From CAZCVI01 sp964502145 (GTDB lineage: Bacteria; Acidobacteriota; Aminicenantia; UBA2199), in NCBI GenBank assembly GCA_964502145.1, contig CAZCVI010000001.1, positions 62,001 to 126,000 of the forward strand: 64,000 nucleotides of DNA. The letters are read 5' to 3'. The position numbers and the translations under genes were made by a program. The notes beneath the pieces were generated by a model. It saw only the letters and a program-made list of their open reading frames with translations. It had not been told where the DNA came from and did no database searches. Positions 34,486 through 44,400 of the stretch are shown piece by piece. The first letter of the stretch is position 1; each line of letters starts with the position of its first letter.

Positions 34486-36164
34486 TGGATAACCATAAAA
34501 CCAAACCCCATATCTTGATCGTAGACGACCGCCACGAAAACTTGATCGCCCTGCAAGCCTTACTCGATTCCATGGATGTCGAAATCGTTACCGCCGCCTC
34601 CGGGAACGAGGCCCTCGGCATCATGTTAGACCAGGAATTCGCCATGGTTCTCCTCGATGTGCAAATGCCCGAGATGGACGGTTTTGAAGTCGCTGAATTG
34701 ATGCGCAAAAGGGACAAGACAAAGGTCGTGCCCATTATCTTTGTGACCGCTGTCAGTCAAAGCGATACCCATATTTTTAAAGGCTATGAAAGCGGCGCCG
34801 TGGATTTCCTATTTAAACCCCTGGAACCCATTATCCTGCAATCCAAGGTCGCCATTTTTATCGAACTGTACCGCCATAAAAAAGAACTCGAACGAAATAA
34901 ACAGAGAATCGAGTTACAAAACGAGCAGCTCAAAGAGTTGGCTATCCGCGACGGGTTAACCGGTTTATACAATCACCGTTATTTCCATGAACTGATGCAC
35001 CGCGATTTTTACCAGGCCAGTCGAAATAATTACGATCTCTCCTGTTTTATGATTGACCTCGATTATTTTAAAGATGTCAACGATACCTTTGGCCACACCT
35101 TCGGGGATTTTGTGCTCCGCAATTTCGCCCGTTTGCTCCGCGCGGGCATTCGCAAAACCGATATTTTGGCCCGTTATGGCGGTGAGGAGTTCGTATTGTT
35201 GCTGCCCCATACCGATATTGATGGAGCACGCATATTGGCTGAAAAGTTCCGCAAACAGGCCGAGAAATACGTGTATCACGTCGAGCGCCACCACAAAAAG
35301 GTGACCGCCAGTATCGGCATCGCTACCTTCAAAGCCCATCACCCCAAGGAACCCGGTGATCTCATCACTTTCGCTGATAAAGCACTCTATGCAGCCAAAG
35401 CCGAGGGTAGGAACCGTGTTAAAATTTACAATGAAGAGGCATTAACTGAATCCGGCGCGTTAAAATCAAACCACGGCGATACCGATTCCCTCTTCGGGCT
35501 GCATAGCCATCTAAACAAGCTACTGGATAAAACCCGCAACGGCGTAATGGCCGCGCTGGACAATATCGCCCAGAACCCACGCACCGCCGAAGAACCACAC
35601 CTGCTATTCAATAAGGAACACAACAACCGCACTACCGAGATACTCGACCTCATGGGTGAGCGCCTGGGATTACCCTGGGCTATCTTGCAAACCTTCAAAC
35701 GCGCTGCCAGATTACACGACCTTTTTAAAATTTTCCTCAAAGATGAAACCCCCCTCAAAGAAGGACCCTTGTCCAGCAATGAACAACTTAATATCGAGGA
35801 TTACCCCATTATTTTGGAGCAATTAACCCTCCACTTCGATCTTTTTTCCGGTGAACGGGCCATCCTACGGCACCACCATGAATGTTATGATGGAACCGGT
35901 TATCCCGGTGGTCTCGAAGGGGCCGAAATTCCCCTGGGAGCCCGTTTGTTTGCATTGGTCGATGCGTTTGTGTCCATGACATCCAAACGAAGTTACCGCC
36001 CCACCTTGAATCCCCCCCAGGTGATCAATGAATTGGTCAAACAAGCCGGTCACCAGTTCGATCCCATGCTCGTTCAGCACCTGCTTTTATTGATCGAGGG
36101 AAAACACTTGTTATCCGTGCCCCCCGGATTAATTCAGGCCGCCCAAGAGGAGCTTCCCAGATGA
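34482..36164 (+). CDS. Response regulator with GGDEF and HD-GYP domains
   Basis: 560 residues. The receiver (about 8-125) has D59 in VLLDVQMPEMDGFEV. A coiled linker leads to a GGDEF domain (about 160-315) with MIDLDYFKDVNDTFGH and an intact GGEEF active site (RYGGEEFVLLLP). The last part is HD-GYP-like: the HD pair in RLHDLFKI, then HHECYDGTGYPGGLEG and LFALVDAFVSMTSKRSYRP. So both synthesis and breakdown of c-di-GMP are possible in one protein. HD-GYP usually has GKI after HD; here it is FKI. It overlaps cheB and the HDOD gene. Confidence 0.93.
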   Translation: MMDNHKTKPHILIVDDRHENLIALQALLDSMDVEIVTAASGNEALGIMLDQEFAMVLLDVQMPEMDGFEVAELMRKRDKTKVVPIIFVTAVSQSDTHIFKGYESGAVDFLFKPLEPIILQSKVAIFIELYRHKKELERNKQRIELQNEQLKELAIRDGLTGLYNHRYFHELMHRDFYQASRNNYDLSCFMIDLDYFKDVNDTFGHTFGDFVLRNFARLLRAGIRKTDILARYGGEEFVLLLPHTDIDGARILAEKFRKQAEKYVYHVERHHKKVTASIGIATFKAHHPKEPGDLITFADKALYAAKAEGRNRVKIYNEEALTESGALKSNHGDTDSLFGLHSHLNKLLDKTRNGVMAALDNIAQNPRTAEEPHLLFNKEHNNRTTEILDLMGERLGLPWAILQTFKRAARLHDLFKIFLKDETPLKEGPLSSNEQLNIEDYPIILEQLTLHFDLFSGERAILRHHHECYDGTGYPGGLEGAEIPLGARLFALVDAFVSMTSKRSYRPTLNPPQVINELVKQAGHQFDPMLVQHLLLLIEGKHLLSVPPGLIQAAQEELPR

Positions 36165-37054
36165 AACGAAACAGTCTTGCTGACCGTTTGATACGTAAAG
36201 TAGATACATTCCCCGCGCTCCCCAGCGTCACATTACGCATCATCCAGATTTGCGCTAACCCCGAGACCACTATCTTTGAGTTGAAGCGTTTGGTTGAATC
36301 CGATTCCGCCCTGGTCGTGGATATCCTCAAACTTGCCAACTCTCCATTCTACGGTCTGCGCCGCAGGGTCACTACCGTGGAGCACTGCCTATCATTATTG
36401 GGCATGTCGGAAATCAAAAACCTCGTGGTTGCCAAGACCATGTTCCAAACGTTCTCTGCCCCAGGTAAGATTGATACTACCGCGCTCTGGCTGCACAGCT
36501 TTTACTGCGCCCTGGCAGCCAAAAGTTTGGCCCCAGCGTTTAATCTTAACCCGGACGAACTCTTTGTCGCCGGTATTATTCATGATATTGGCAAATTGAT
36601 CATCTATATGGAACTGGAGGATCAGGATATTCGCATGTTGGAATTCAAACGACCCGTTAATTTTAATATTACCCAGCACGAGGAGAAGATTATTGGCATC
36701 AGCCACGACATTCTGGGTGGCATACTGTTGGAATCATGGATGTTCCCCCCCATGCTCGTCAACGCCGTGCGCAACCACCACCACCCCCACCGCGTAGCCA
36801 ATGAAAACAGTTTTTTGTTGGTCGTTCACATCGCTGACCTATTAAGTCATATCATAGCCACCGCTCCTGCCAGCGAAGAAGAAACAATCCTGACAAATCA
36901 CCTTCTTTCGCCGGATAATTGTGGACTGGCTAAGAGATTCGGATTTTTGTTAGATAAAAATACCCTGCCTGATATTCTTTTAAAACTGCGCCTGGAGATA
37001 AAAAATGAAGATGCCACTATCTCTCTCCTTACCAATCCAGGTGCAGGAAATTAA
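36161..37054 (+). CDS. HDOD-domain signalling protein
   Basis: 297 residues. The HDOD domain (about 12-215) is typical: FPALPSVTLRIIQICANPE, LVVDILKLANSPFYGLRRRV, HCLSLLGMSEIKNLVVAK and a conserved GIIHDIGKLI helix. HDOD proteins are non-catalytic relatives of HD hydrolases that act in signalling, often with GGDEF proteins. It overlaps the preceding gene by four bases, ending the cheR-cheB-GGDEF-HDOD block. Confidence 0.92.
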   Translation: MKRNSLADRLIRKVDTFPALPSVTLRIIQICANPETTIFELKRLVESDSALVVDILKLANSPFYGLRRRVTTVEHCLSLLGMSEIKNLVVAKTMFQTFSAPGKIDTTALWLHSFYCALAAKSLAPAFNLNPDELFVAGIIHDIGKLIIYMELEDQDIRMLEFKRPVNFNITQHEEKIIGISHDILGGILLESWMFPPMLVNAVRNHHHPHRVANENSFLLVVHIADLLSHIIATAPASEEETILTNHLLSPDNCGLAKRFGFLLDKNTLPDILLKLRLEIKNEDATISLLTNPGAGN

Positions 37055-37072
37055 TAATAATCGAGAAATATT

Positions 37073-37101
37073 TTGAATTTCACCCAATTTTCGTATATAA
37101 T
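37073..37101 (+). promoter_or_regulatory. Promoter for the receiver-HisKA gene
   Basis: TTGAAT (37073-37078), 17 bases, TATAAT (37096-37101). It gives the last gene of the signalling island its own promoter, about 30 bases before the start codon, with AAGGAAA as ribosome site. Confidence 0.7.
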
Positions 37102-37129
37102 AGACATTTAAGCGCTGGGTAAGGAAAAC

Positions 37130-37900
37130 ATGATGATGTCTGATAATAAAGGAAAACGTACCAAAGAAAAAGTGAACGTGCTGATAGTGGACGATAGAAA
37201 CGAAAACTTGATCGCCATGGAAGCATTGTTGGATCGCCCGGACATCCGGGTGATCAAAGCCGACTCTGGAAACAAAGCACTGGGCATGATGTTGGAATTC
37301 GATTTTGCCCTGGTGCTTCTCGATGTGCAGATGCCCGAGATGGATGGCTTTGAAGTAGCTGAATTGATGCGTAAGAAAGAAAAAACAAAGGAAATCCCCA
37401 TTATTTTCATTACCGCCATCAATAAGGAAGATAAATACGTCTTTGAAGGGTACGGTAAAGGTGCGGTGGATTATCTCTTCAAACCCATTGACCCCGAAAT
37501 CCTAAGAAGCAAAGTAAACGTCTTTCTGGACTTGCATCGTAAAAAAATGGAATTGGAAAATCTCATCAATGAGAAGAACCACTATATCGTGGAACTTCAC
37601 CAATTAAACCAGAAAATCCAAGAACAACAAAAAGAGTTGTTGGAAAAAGAGAAATTACAGAGTATTCTGGAAATGGCGGTCACCATCTCCCATGAATTCA
37701 GTCAACCCCTCAGCGTGATCATTGGCTATACCGACATGCTGATCAATACCATGGAAAAAACAGACCCCATGTACCCCAAACTTAAAAAAATCCTGGATAA
37801 TGGCGAAACCCTGGCGGAAATCATACGAAAGGTCCGCAGTATTACCAATTACAGGTCAATTACCTATTCAGGTGCCGCCCGTATGGTGGATATTGATTAA
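37130..37900 (+). CDS. Receiver-HisKA protein without an ATPase domain
   Basis: 256 residues. The receiver (about 14-135) is close to that of the GGDEF protein upstream (LIVDDRNENLIAMEALLD, phospho-site D65 in VLLDVQMPEMDGFEV). A coiled coil (about 145-180) leads to a HisKA-like dimerisation helix with His188 in TISHEFSQPLSVIIGY, and the protein ends about 65 residues later. No N, G1 or G2 box is present, so it cannot bind ATP. It may be a phosphotransfer or dimerising partner, or a naturally shortened kinase. A terminator follows at once. Confidence 0.88.
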   Translation: MMMSDNKGKRTKEKVNVLIVDDRNENLIAMEALLDRPDIRVIKADSGNKALGMMLEFDFALVLLDVQMPEMDGFEVAELMRKKEKTKEIPIIFITAINKEDKYVFEGYGKGAVDYLFKPIDPEILRSKVNVFLDLHRKKMELENLINEKNHYIVELHQLNQKIQEQQKELLEKEKLQSILEMAVTISHEFSQPLSVIIGYTDMLINTMEKTDPMYPKLKKILDNGETLAEIIRKVRSITNYRSITYSGAARMVDID

Positions 37901-37922
37901 TCAGGATTAGGGTTAACAAGGA

Positions 37923-37971
37923 AGCAAGCAAACTTAGTAATTCGATTCTGTTTGCTTGCTATTGTCTTTTT
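37923..37971 (+). terminator. Terminator closing the signalling island
   Basis: AGCAAGCAAAC (37923-37933) pairs perfectly with GTTTGCTTGCT (37950-37960) over a 16-base loop, and a T-rich run follows at 37966-37971. It lies just past the receiver-HisKA stop and before the convergent glycosyltransferase. Confidence 0.8.
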
Positions 37972-37975
37972 GAAC

Positions 37976-39454
37976 TCAAGCTGTGCGTGAATGTTTGATG
38001 GAGTAATAGAATACCAAACCAAAACCAGTGGTCAACATCACATGGAAAGGCAGTAGACCATAATCCTCTAATATAATTCCCAGCGCTGTGCCCAACAGGA
38101 AATAGATGGCCAACAGCATCTCTACCAGTGTTCCACGGCTCAGTTTTCGTTTTAAGTACCGATTGGCATGCCAATCATTCTTCTTGCCTTTCCCCGTGAT
38201 ATTAAATTTGGGGGTGCGGATAAACGGACTTTTAAATCCCAGCAGTCCTTCCAGTACAGCAATCGAGTTATGGAGCGATATACCCATGGTTATAGCCAAG
38301 AAGATGGGGAACATGGAAAAGAGTTGTTTCAAGGTTTTCCTACCCGTTTCATAGCGCCGGTACAGTGAATAGAAATAAAAGATTCCCAGCGAAATAAAAC
38401 TGAGCAGAAAGAATGACATCATCATAAAATACTTGGCATACGCCGGTTCCGCATTTTTTATCAACAGCACCGGGATGCTCAATACAGAGCAGGTCAAAAC
38501 CATCAGGAACAACAAGCTGCTGGTAAGGTGTGCCGTGCCATGGAGTTTCTGTCCTAGCGTGATATTCGATTTCCAGATACGGCTCAGGATTTTACGGCCT
38601 GTTTCCGCGCCGCCCTTGGTCCAGCGAAACTGTTGGGACTTAATAGCACTCATTGCCAATGGTAATTCAGCCGGTGAGGTTACATCTTCCAGGTACTTGA
38701 ATTTCCATCCTTTTAATTGCGCCCGATATGAAAGGTCCAGGTCTTCTGTCAGTGTATCTGATTGCCAGCCGCCAGCGTCATCAATACAGGCGCGACGCCA
38801 TACCCCGGCAGTCCCATTAAAATTGATAAAATAACCACCCGCATTGCGTCCCTGCTGTTCCACTGTGAAGTGGGCATCCAACGCGAACGCTTGTACCCGC
38901 GTCAATAGCGAGTAACCTTTGTTTAGATGTTCCCATCGGGTCTGCACTGCACCAATCTTATCTCCTTGAAAAAAGTAAGGGATCGTGAGTCGTAAGAAAT
39001 CAGGTCCCGGGACAAAATCAGCGTCAAAAATAGCGATGAATTCGCCCTTGGCCGTGTTTAAACCCACGTTAAGTGCCCCGGCTTTGAATCCGGTCCGGTC
39101 GGTACGCGTATTCAGGGTGATATTTACCCCTTTGGCTTGCCATTCTGCCACCTTATTGCGGGACAACTCAATGGATTCATCCGTGGAATCATCCAATACT
39201 TGAATTTCAAACTTTTCCCGGGGATAGTCAAATTGGGCCACCGTATCAATCAACCGCTCTACCACGTATAACTCGTTGAAGACCGGAAGTTGTACTGTCA
39301 CGAACGGCAACTCTTCATCCGTCATGGTGGGTGCGATCTCGATTTGTCGTCGATGAAAACGCACGTAGTTTATCACCAGATGCAATTGCATCATGCTGTA
39401 CGCAAAAATAAATGTTAACGAGAATGTATAGATGATAAGTAATGCTATAGCCAT
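37976..39454 (-). CDS. Cellulose-synthase-like family 2 glycosyltransferase, membrane
   Basis: 492 residues. An N-terminal membrane helix (about 5-27) is followed by the cytoplasmic GT-A domain with the processive pattern: VQVLDDSTDES (as IQVLDDSTD), AIFDADFVPGPDFL, TLTEDLDLSYRAQLKGW and QQFRWTKGG. Several helices follow (LFLMVLTCSVLSIPVLLI and later ones). It resembles bacterial cellulose, mannan or glucomannan synthases. No BcsB or PilZ gene is adjacent, so the product is unknown. The 222-base gap upstream holds no gene. Confidence 0.9.
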   Translation of the reverse strand: MAIALLIIYTFSLTFIFAYSMMQLHLVINYVRFHRRQIEIAPTMTDEELPFVTVQLPVFNELYVVERLIDTVAQFDYPREKFEIQVLDDSTDESIELSRNKVAEWQAKGVNITLNTRTDRTGFKAGALNVGLNTAKGEFIAIFDADFVPGPDFLRLTIPYFFQGDKIGAVQTRWEHLNKGYSLLTRVQAFALDAHFTVEQQGRNAGGYFINFNGTAGVWRRACIDDAGGWQSDTLTEDLDLSYRAQLKGWKFKYLEDVTSPAELPLAMSAIKSQQFRWTKGGAETGRKILSRIWKSNITLGQKLHGTAHLTSSLLFLMVLTCSVLSIPVLLIKNAEPAYAKYFMMMSFFLLSFISLGIFYFYSLYRRYETGRKTLKQLFSMFPIFLAITMGISLHNSIAVLEGLLGFKSPFIRTPKFNITGKGKKNDWHANRYLKRKLSRGTLVEMLLAIYFLLGTALGIILEDYGLLPFHVMLTTGFGLVFYYSIKHSRTA

Positions 39455-39676
39455 GTTTATGCCTTTTATTAATTCTTTACCCTAAATCGTTTATTTTCTG
39501 CCAAAAGTATATTTTATCCGAAATGTGGTTTTTTTTCAATAGAGAAACATACGCAATGATAAGTTATCAATACATTATTCAACTGGGAACCATTTTCTTG
39601 CCTGTGTTTTAAGACATGCGCTCAGACTTGAAAAATCTTTTTTTTCTCAAAAAAAAAATAATAAATTATTAAATCA

Positions 39677-41128
39677 TTATTCTTTTTTGCCAAAGATTGA
39701 AAAAAAGGGTTTGTGCTTTTTGGACATGTCCTCGATGTGGCGGATCATTTTTTGGGCCAGTGCATGTTCCATGTTAATGGCCAGAGCTTGGCGGAAGTAG
39801 TTTTCAGCTTTCTTGGACAGGTTTTCAGACCAGTACAATTGGCCCAGGTAAAATAATGGGTCGGCATTGCTGGGTTCCATTTCCGCTACCATGCGGAAAT
39901 TTTTCTCTGCATAGGGTCGCAAGGAGGGGATACGGCTTTGCGCCAGTCCCAGAAGCAGGATATAATTGCTGCGGTTCGCATCCAGTTTGACCGCCTCGTC
40001 CAGGTAGCGTACCGCTTCAATGTATTTTTTCCCCTTGTACAGGTCATGGGCTTTCAGGTATAACATCCGTGCTTTCTGAGAGCGTTCTTCTTTCAGGTTA
40101 TCCCCGGTTTTAGCAGTTTGCGGGGGAGCGGGTTTTTCAAACTGGCCTGTATCGTAGGCTTTTTTCTTTTCCTCGTGGCTCAAGGTTTCGTAAGCGACTG
40201 AGGCTTGTCTGATGACAAAATCCGTCATCTCGCGGGCCTCGGAATCGGGAGGCGCGTCAATCGCTTCAGGATCATACTTCTTGGTGAAGGAAAAATATTT
40301 CTTGCGAACTTCATTGACCGTGGCCGTATTTTTTAATTGCAGTAAATCGTAGTGATTGATTGCATGGCTGGTTAGCTTTGTATGCAGGTCGCGGATCTGT
40401 TCGATCTGTTTATTAAGTTCCGGGTCCAAGCGGAACTCGGCGAAATCAATCACGCTAAACAAATAGAGGCGCACGATTTGTGGCCAGAATTGTTCCTCCG
40501 GGATATTGAAGATAGCCATGACCTGTTCACTGGACATATAAGGGTATTTGGTTAACTTGACATAAAACTTGATATCATCGCTGGGCAACATCTGTCCTAA
40601 CTCTTCAGGGATGGGTAAGACTACCGGGGATCTGAAATTAAAACGCCCTTTATAATAGAGGTAATTCATATTCATCGGGGTGCCCCCGATAATTAACCTG
40701 GACAAGTTCACACCGAACCGTTGCGCTCCTTCCGGCAATGGTGCGCCCTCGATAAAACTCCATTGACCCGAATAGAGCGAAAACATGGAGATACCAATCG
40801 CGCAGATTTGCATCTGCAACGCCTCGAACAGTTCCGGTTTGCTTAAGATGTGATATTGCACCAGAATTTTTCCGAATTTTTCCACGCTGTCTTGCCGCAT
40901 CTTGCGCAGCATGATCAATTGCTCCGTGGTGAGCCTCCCCTCGCCATACAATACTTCACCCAGCCGGTCACTTTCCACCGTGGAGGTCGCGTATTGCAGA
41001 ATCCCGGAAAAGAAATACAGTTTTTTATTAAAACCCAGGCCAACAATTTCCAATAAGCCGGATAACTGGTCTTTCAGTATTTTTTTTAATATCAAGGGGA
41101 CTGGATATTTCTCGATTAAATTCGCCAT
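39677..41128 (-). CDS. DUF4388/J-like/TPR protein
   Basis: 483 residues. The N-terminal ~130 residues look like a DUF4388/PatA-type domain (LSGLLEIVGLGFNKKLYFFSG, GEGRLTTEQLIML, FEALQMQICAIGISMFS). The middle (about 265-345) follows a DnaJ J domain (HYDLLQLKNTATVNEVRKKY), but the HPD tripeptide reads DPE, so it should not activate Hsp70. The C-terminus has tetratricopeptide repeats (ARMLYLKAHDLYKGKKYIEA and ADPLFYLGQLYWSENLSKKA). No signal peptide. DUF4388 proteins are common in delta-proteobacterial and acidobacterial signalling; the role here is unknown. Confidence 0.82.
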   Translation of the reverse strand: MANLIEKYPVPLILKKILKDQLSGLLEIVGLGFNKKLYFFSGILQYATSTVESDRLGEVLYGEGRLTTEQLIMLRKMRQDSVEKFGKILVQYHILSKPELFEALQMQICAIGISMFSLYSGQWSFIEGAPLPEGAQRFGVNLSRLIIGGTPMNMNYLYYKGRFNFRSPVVLPIPEELGQMLPSDDIKFYVKLTKYPYMSSEQVMAIFNIPEEQFWPQIVRLYLFSVIDFAEFRLDPELNKQIEQIRDLHTKLTSHAINHYDLLQLKNTATVNEVRKKYFSFTKKYDPEAIDAPPDSEAREMTDFVIRQASVAYETLSHEEKKKAYDTGQFEKPAPPQTAKTGDNLKEERSQKARMLYLKAHDLYKGKKYIEAVRYLDEAVKLDANRSNYILLLGLAQSRIPSLRPYAEKNFRMVAEMEPSNADPLFYLGQLYWSENLSKKAENYFRQALAINMEHALAQKMIRHIEDMSKKHKPFFSIFGKKE

Positions 41129-41255
41129 CGTTGTTCAATTTGCCATGTTATACTCAAAGTTTTACTCTCTTGTCTGTTTATCACGCCGTTATTTTAAACT
41201 AAAAAAAAGTCGATTGCAATACCTAAGACCATCCTAAATCGACCGCCAAGCGAAT

Positions 41256-41340
41256 GGGAATGATGGGAATGATGGGAAGTATGGGAAGTATGGGAATGAT
41301 GGGATAAACAGAAATATTCCCAGTACTCCCATAACTCGCA
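41256..41340 (+). repeat. Inverted 9-base tandem repeats (GGGAATGAT type)
   Basis: Left arm: five 9-base units GGGAATGAT or GGGAAGTAT, then GGGATAAACAGAAATA, then ATTCCCAGT, ACTCCCATA and ACTCGCATT. The loop and the first right-arm units match those at 12803-12916, so the two are copies of one element. It fills much of the 41129-41437 gap, which otherwise holds only the promoter at 41369-41397. Confidence 0.83.
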
Positions 41341-41368
41341 TTGACCCAGAAGCGAATCTATAATGTTC

Positions 41369-41397
41369 TTGACTCCTTTCTCCCGCTGATGTATAGT
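41369..41397 (+). promoter_or_regulatory. Promoter for the TPR-ankyrin lipoprotein
   Basis: TTGACT (41369-41374), 17 bases, TATAGT (41392-41397), about 40 bases before the start codon. Confidence 0.7.
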
Positions 41398-41437
41398 ATT
41401 ACTTAACGATTAAAAACCGGTAAACTTAGGAGTTAAA

Positions 41438-44400
41438 ATGTATAAAAAATTTAGCACCACTACTTATTTGGCCCTCCTGATAGTTTTTCTATTATCCGGT
41501 TGCGCTACCCAAAAAGATATCCGCCAACAACCAAAACCGATGTTATCCCAAACAGAGTTCCAAGAAATTATTGCCCAGGGTGACACCTTCTTTGCCCAGA
41601 TGCATCTCTATGGTTGGCGAAAAGCCGCTGAATATTATCGCAACGCTTACGCGCTAAAAAAAACAACCGAGTTGCGAGACAAACGATTTCTCACACTCTG
41701 TCTGATCGTTATCCGGCAATACCACGAAAAAATTGTTAACCAGTCCGCCTATGAAGAACTGGACACCCTGGGAAATTTCCCGAAGAATCAAAAGCAGCAA
41801 TACCTTTTTGATATCGTGACCCATTACCGCTCGCTTCCTGTGGCCAGGGACTCCAGCGCACGGGTGGCGGCAAAAGAAAAAAAAGAGCTGGATGCCTCCC
41901 TGTTCGACCTGGAAAATTCACCGCTGGATGCCTATCTGGTTATGTATTGTTTGAATTATTATACCTGTGATTTGCGAATCTACAATGATGAATTGCTCCA
42001 ACTGCTCAAAAAATATCCGATCCAATCCTTGATAGCCAAGTATTCCGCGCATCCCTTGTTCATTTACTTTAATTATCCTGCCAGGGGTGCCCAGGTCGAA
42101 AACGCCGAGGAGCAGTACGGGCATTTTGCTGAATATTTTGTTTATAAAGCCAATGAACTGTTTAAAAACAATAAGCTCAAACAAGCCGCCGTGTATTATC
42201 GGAAGGTATTGGAATCCATTCCCGATTATACCGAGGCGATCAATGGTCTAGGAAATATTTATTATTTTACCATCCAGGATTATGATACTGCTATCACTTA
42301 TTATCAAAATACCCTGGACCTTGATCACACCAACCCAGTGGCGCTCTTTGGCAAAGCCGTTTCTCTCCATTACCTGGGCAAATACCAGGAATCCAACCAG
42401 GTGCTTGATTATATGTTGGCCAACCAGGAACTGTATCATGGTGAAGCCACTTATTATAAAGCGTATAATTATTATCACTTGCAAGACCACGCTGCTGCCA
42501 GAGAATGGATTGATCGGGCCAAGGAACTGCTTCCCAATGCCGGGGAAGTGGATTTTCTCTCCGGCTTACTCTATTTTAACCGGGGCAATAAAAAAGAGGC
42601 CGAGAATGATTTTTTAAGTGTCTTGGACGATGATCGTTATCCCCACTATTACCCGCTTTATTATGTGGGCATGGCCAAACTTGAACGGCAGGACTGGACC
42701 CTTTTCAAAGATTTTAGCGATTCTATCCAAGCCTTTGAAGGTGGTATTTCAAGCATAGAAGAGCAGATAAAAAAAATTGCTGACTTGGAACTGGAAGAAT
42801 ATCAACGGCAATGGATGGTTCGTCAGCAGACGCAAAAGCTAACGGAGTTTAAAATAGCGGCCAAACAAGTCATCGAACAAATGGAACAAATCATGGCGCA
42901 AAATGCCGACCGGAAAAAAGCAATCGAAACACAATCCATAAATGCAAATATTGCAGCGATGAAAGCCCTGTTACAAAAAAATCCCCACCGTTTGAATGCC
43001 CGCGAACCCAAGGAGAATGGAAACACCCTGTTGCACAAAGCTGTTATTGCCGGGCAGAAGGAAGTGGTCGATTTGCTGTTGGAACGTGGCGCACAAGTAC
43101 ACATTACCGACGATGGCGGTTATACTCCTCTCAGTTGGGCCGTTATCTTGGGGCATGTGGAAATAGCCCATAACTTGATAACCAAGAACGCCCCTGTGAA
43201 TAACAAAGGTCCTGCCGGGATGACGTTGCTCCATGAAGCCGCTTACAATGGCAATAAAGAAATGGTAAAATTACTGCTGGACCACGGCGCTGTATTGGAT
43301 GCCAGGGAAGAATTTGGGAAAACACCCATGGACCTGGCTGTGGAACGACAAAAGTACGATGTCTTACCACTGTTGAAACCGTTGCATGAATCCATTCAAA
43401 AGAGAGATATACCGGGCTTAAAAAAACTCATCCAGCGTTACCCCGATTGGCTCGAAGGACGGGATGAGAAAGGGAGAACTCCCCTTCATCTGGCTGCCGG
43501 GTTGGGCGCAGAAGACTTGGCTACTTTATTATTGGATGCTGGTGTTTACATGGAGGCACGGGATATGGATGGGTTGACGCCATTGGAATCTGCCATGCGC
43601 AACCAACGGCAAGTATTGGTGCAATTACTGAAAAATCGCGGGGCTGCCCCTACGAACCAGGAAATATTAGCCCGCCCATTGGCAGAAAAAGAAGCCGTGT
43701 TGTGGCATCTGGGTGGACTCGGTTGGGGGATGCGTACCCGTTCCCATTTTATTGTTTTTGATTACGCGCCGTATCCTTCCAGATTGCGCCTGCGCCCCGC
43801 CCAGCCGTTGCTTGGCAATGGGCAATTAAACCCCTTGGAATTAAAGGACCAACCAATGATGTGCCTGCTCACCCATGAGATTATTAATGTGGAGGAACAG
43901 AACCCGATACAAAAGTTGCAACGCGATTTTCCCCGGATGATAGTTGTCAACCACGACAAATCGGCTAAAGACCCCGGCGTCATATCCATAGCACCAGGGG
44001 AGAAAAAGAGTTTGGATAATATCGAGATTATTTCTGTGCCAGCTCGTGCAGGTAATAATATCCAGGGGTATGGTATAGCTAGCGATGGGTTGCATGTTTT
44101 TTACATGGGCTGCCAAAACAATTGGAACCAGGAAATGTGGCCCGCATTCACACATGAAGTGGATGTAATTGCCCAAGCTATGGCTCCAATGGATATTGTA
44201 TTTTTTCCTATATCCGGTCAGGCCAGTGTGTTGAATGACTTAGAACGTGCCATGATTGAAAAAGGAATTCGCTATCTGTCCGAAAAACTTCACCCCCACC
44301 TGCTGATATTTTTAACCACCGAAGGCGAAGAATCCGCAGGCGTGCAGTTTACCAAGGACATTATCCAAAAAGGAATCACCACTCCCAGTACTGTTATCCG

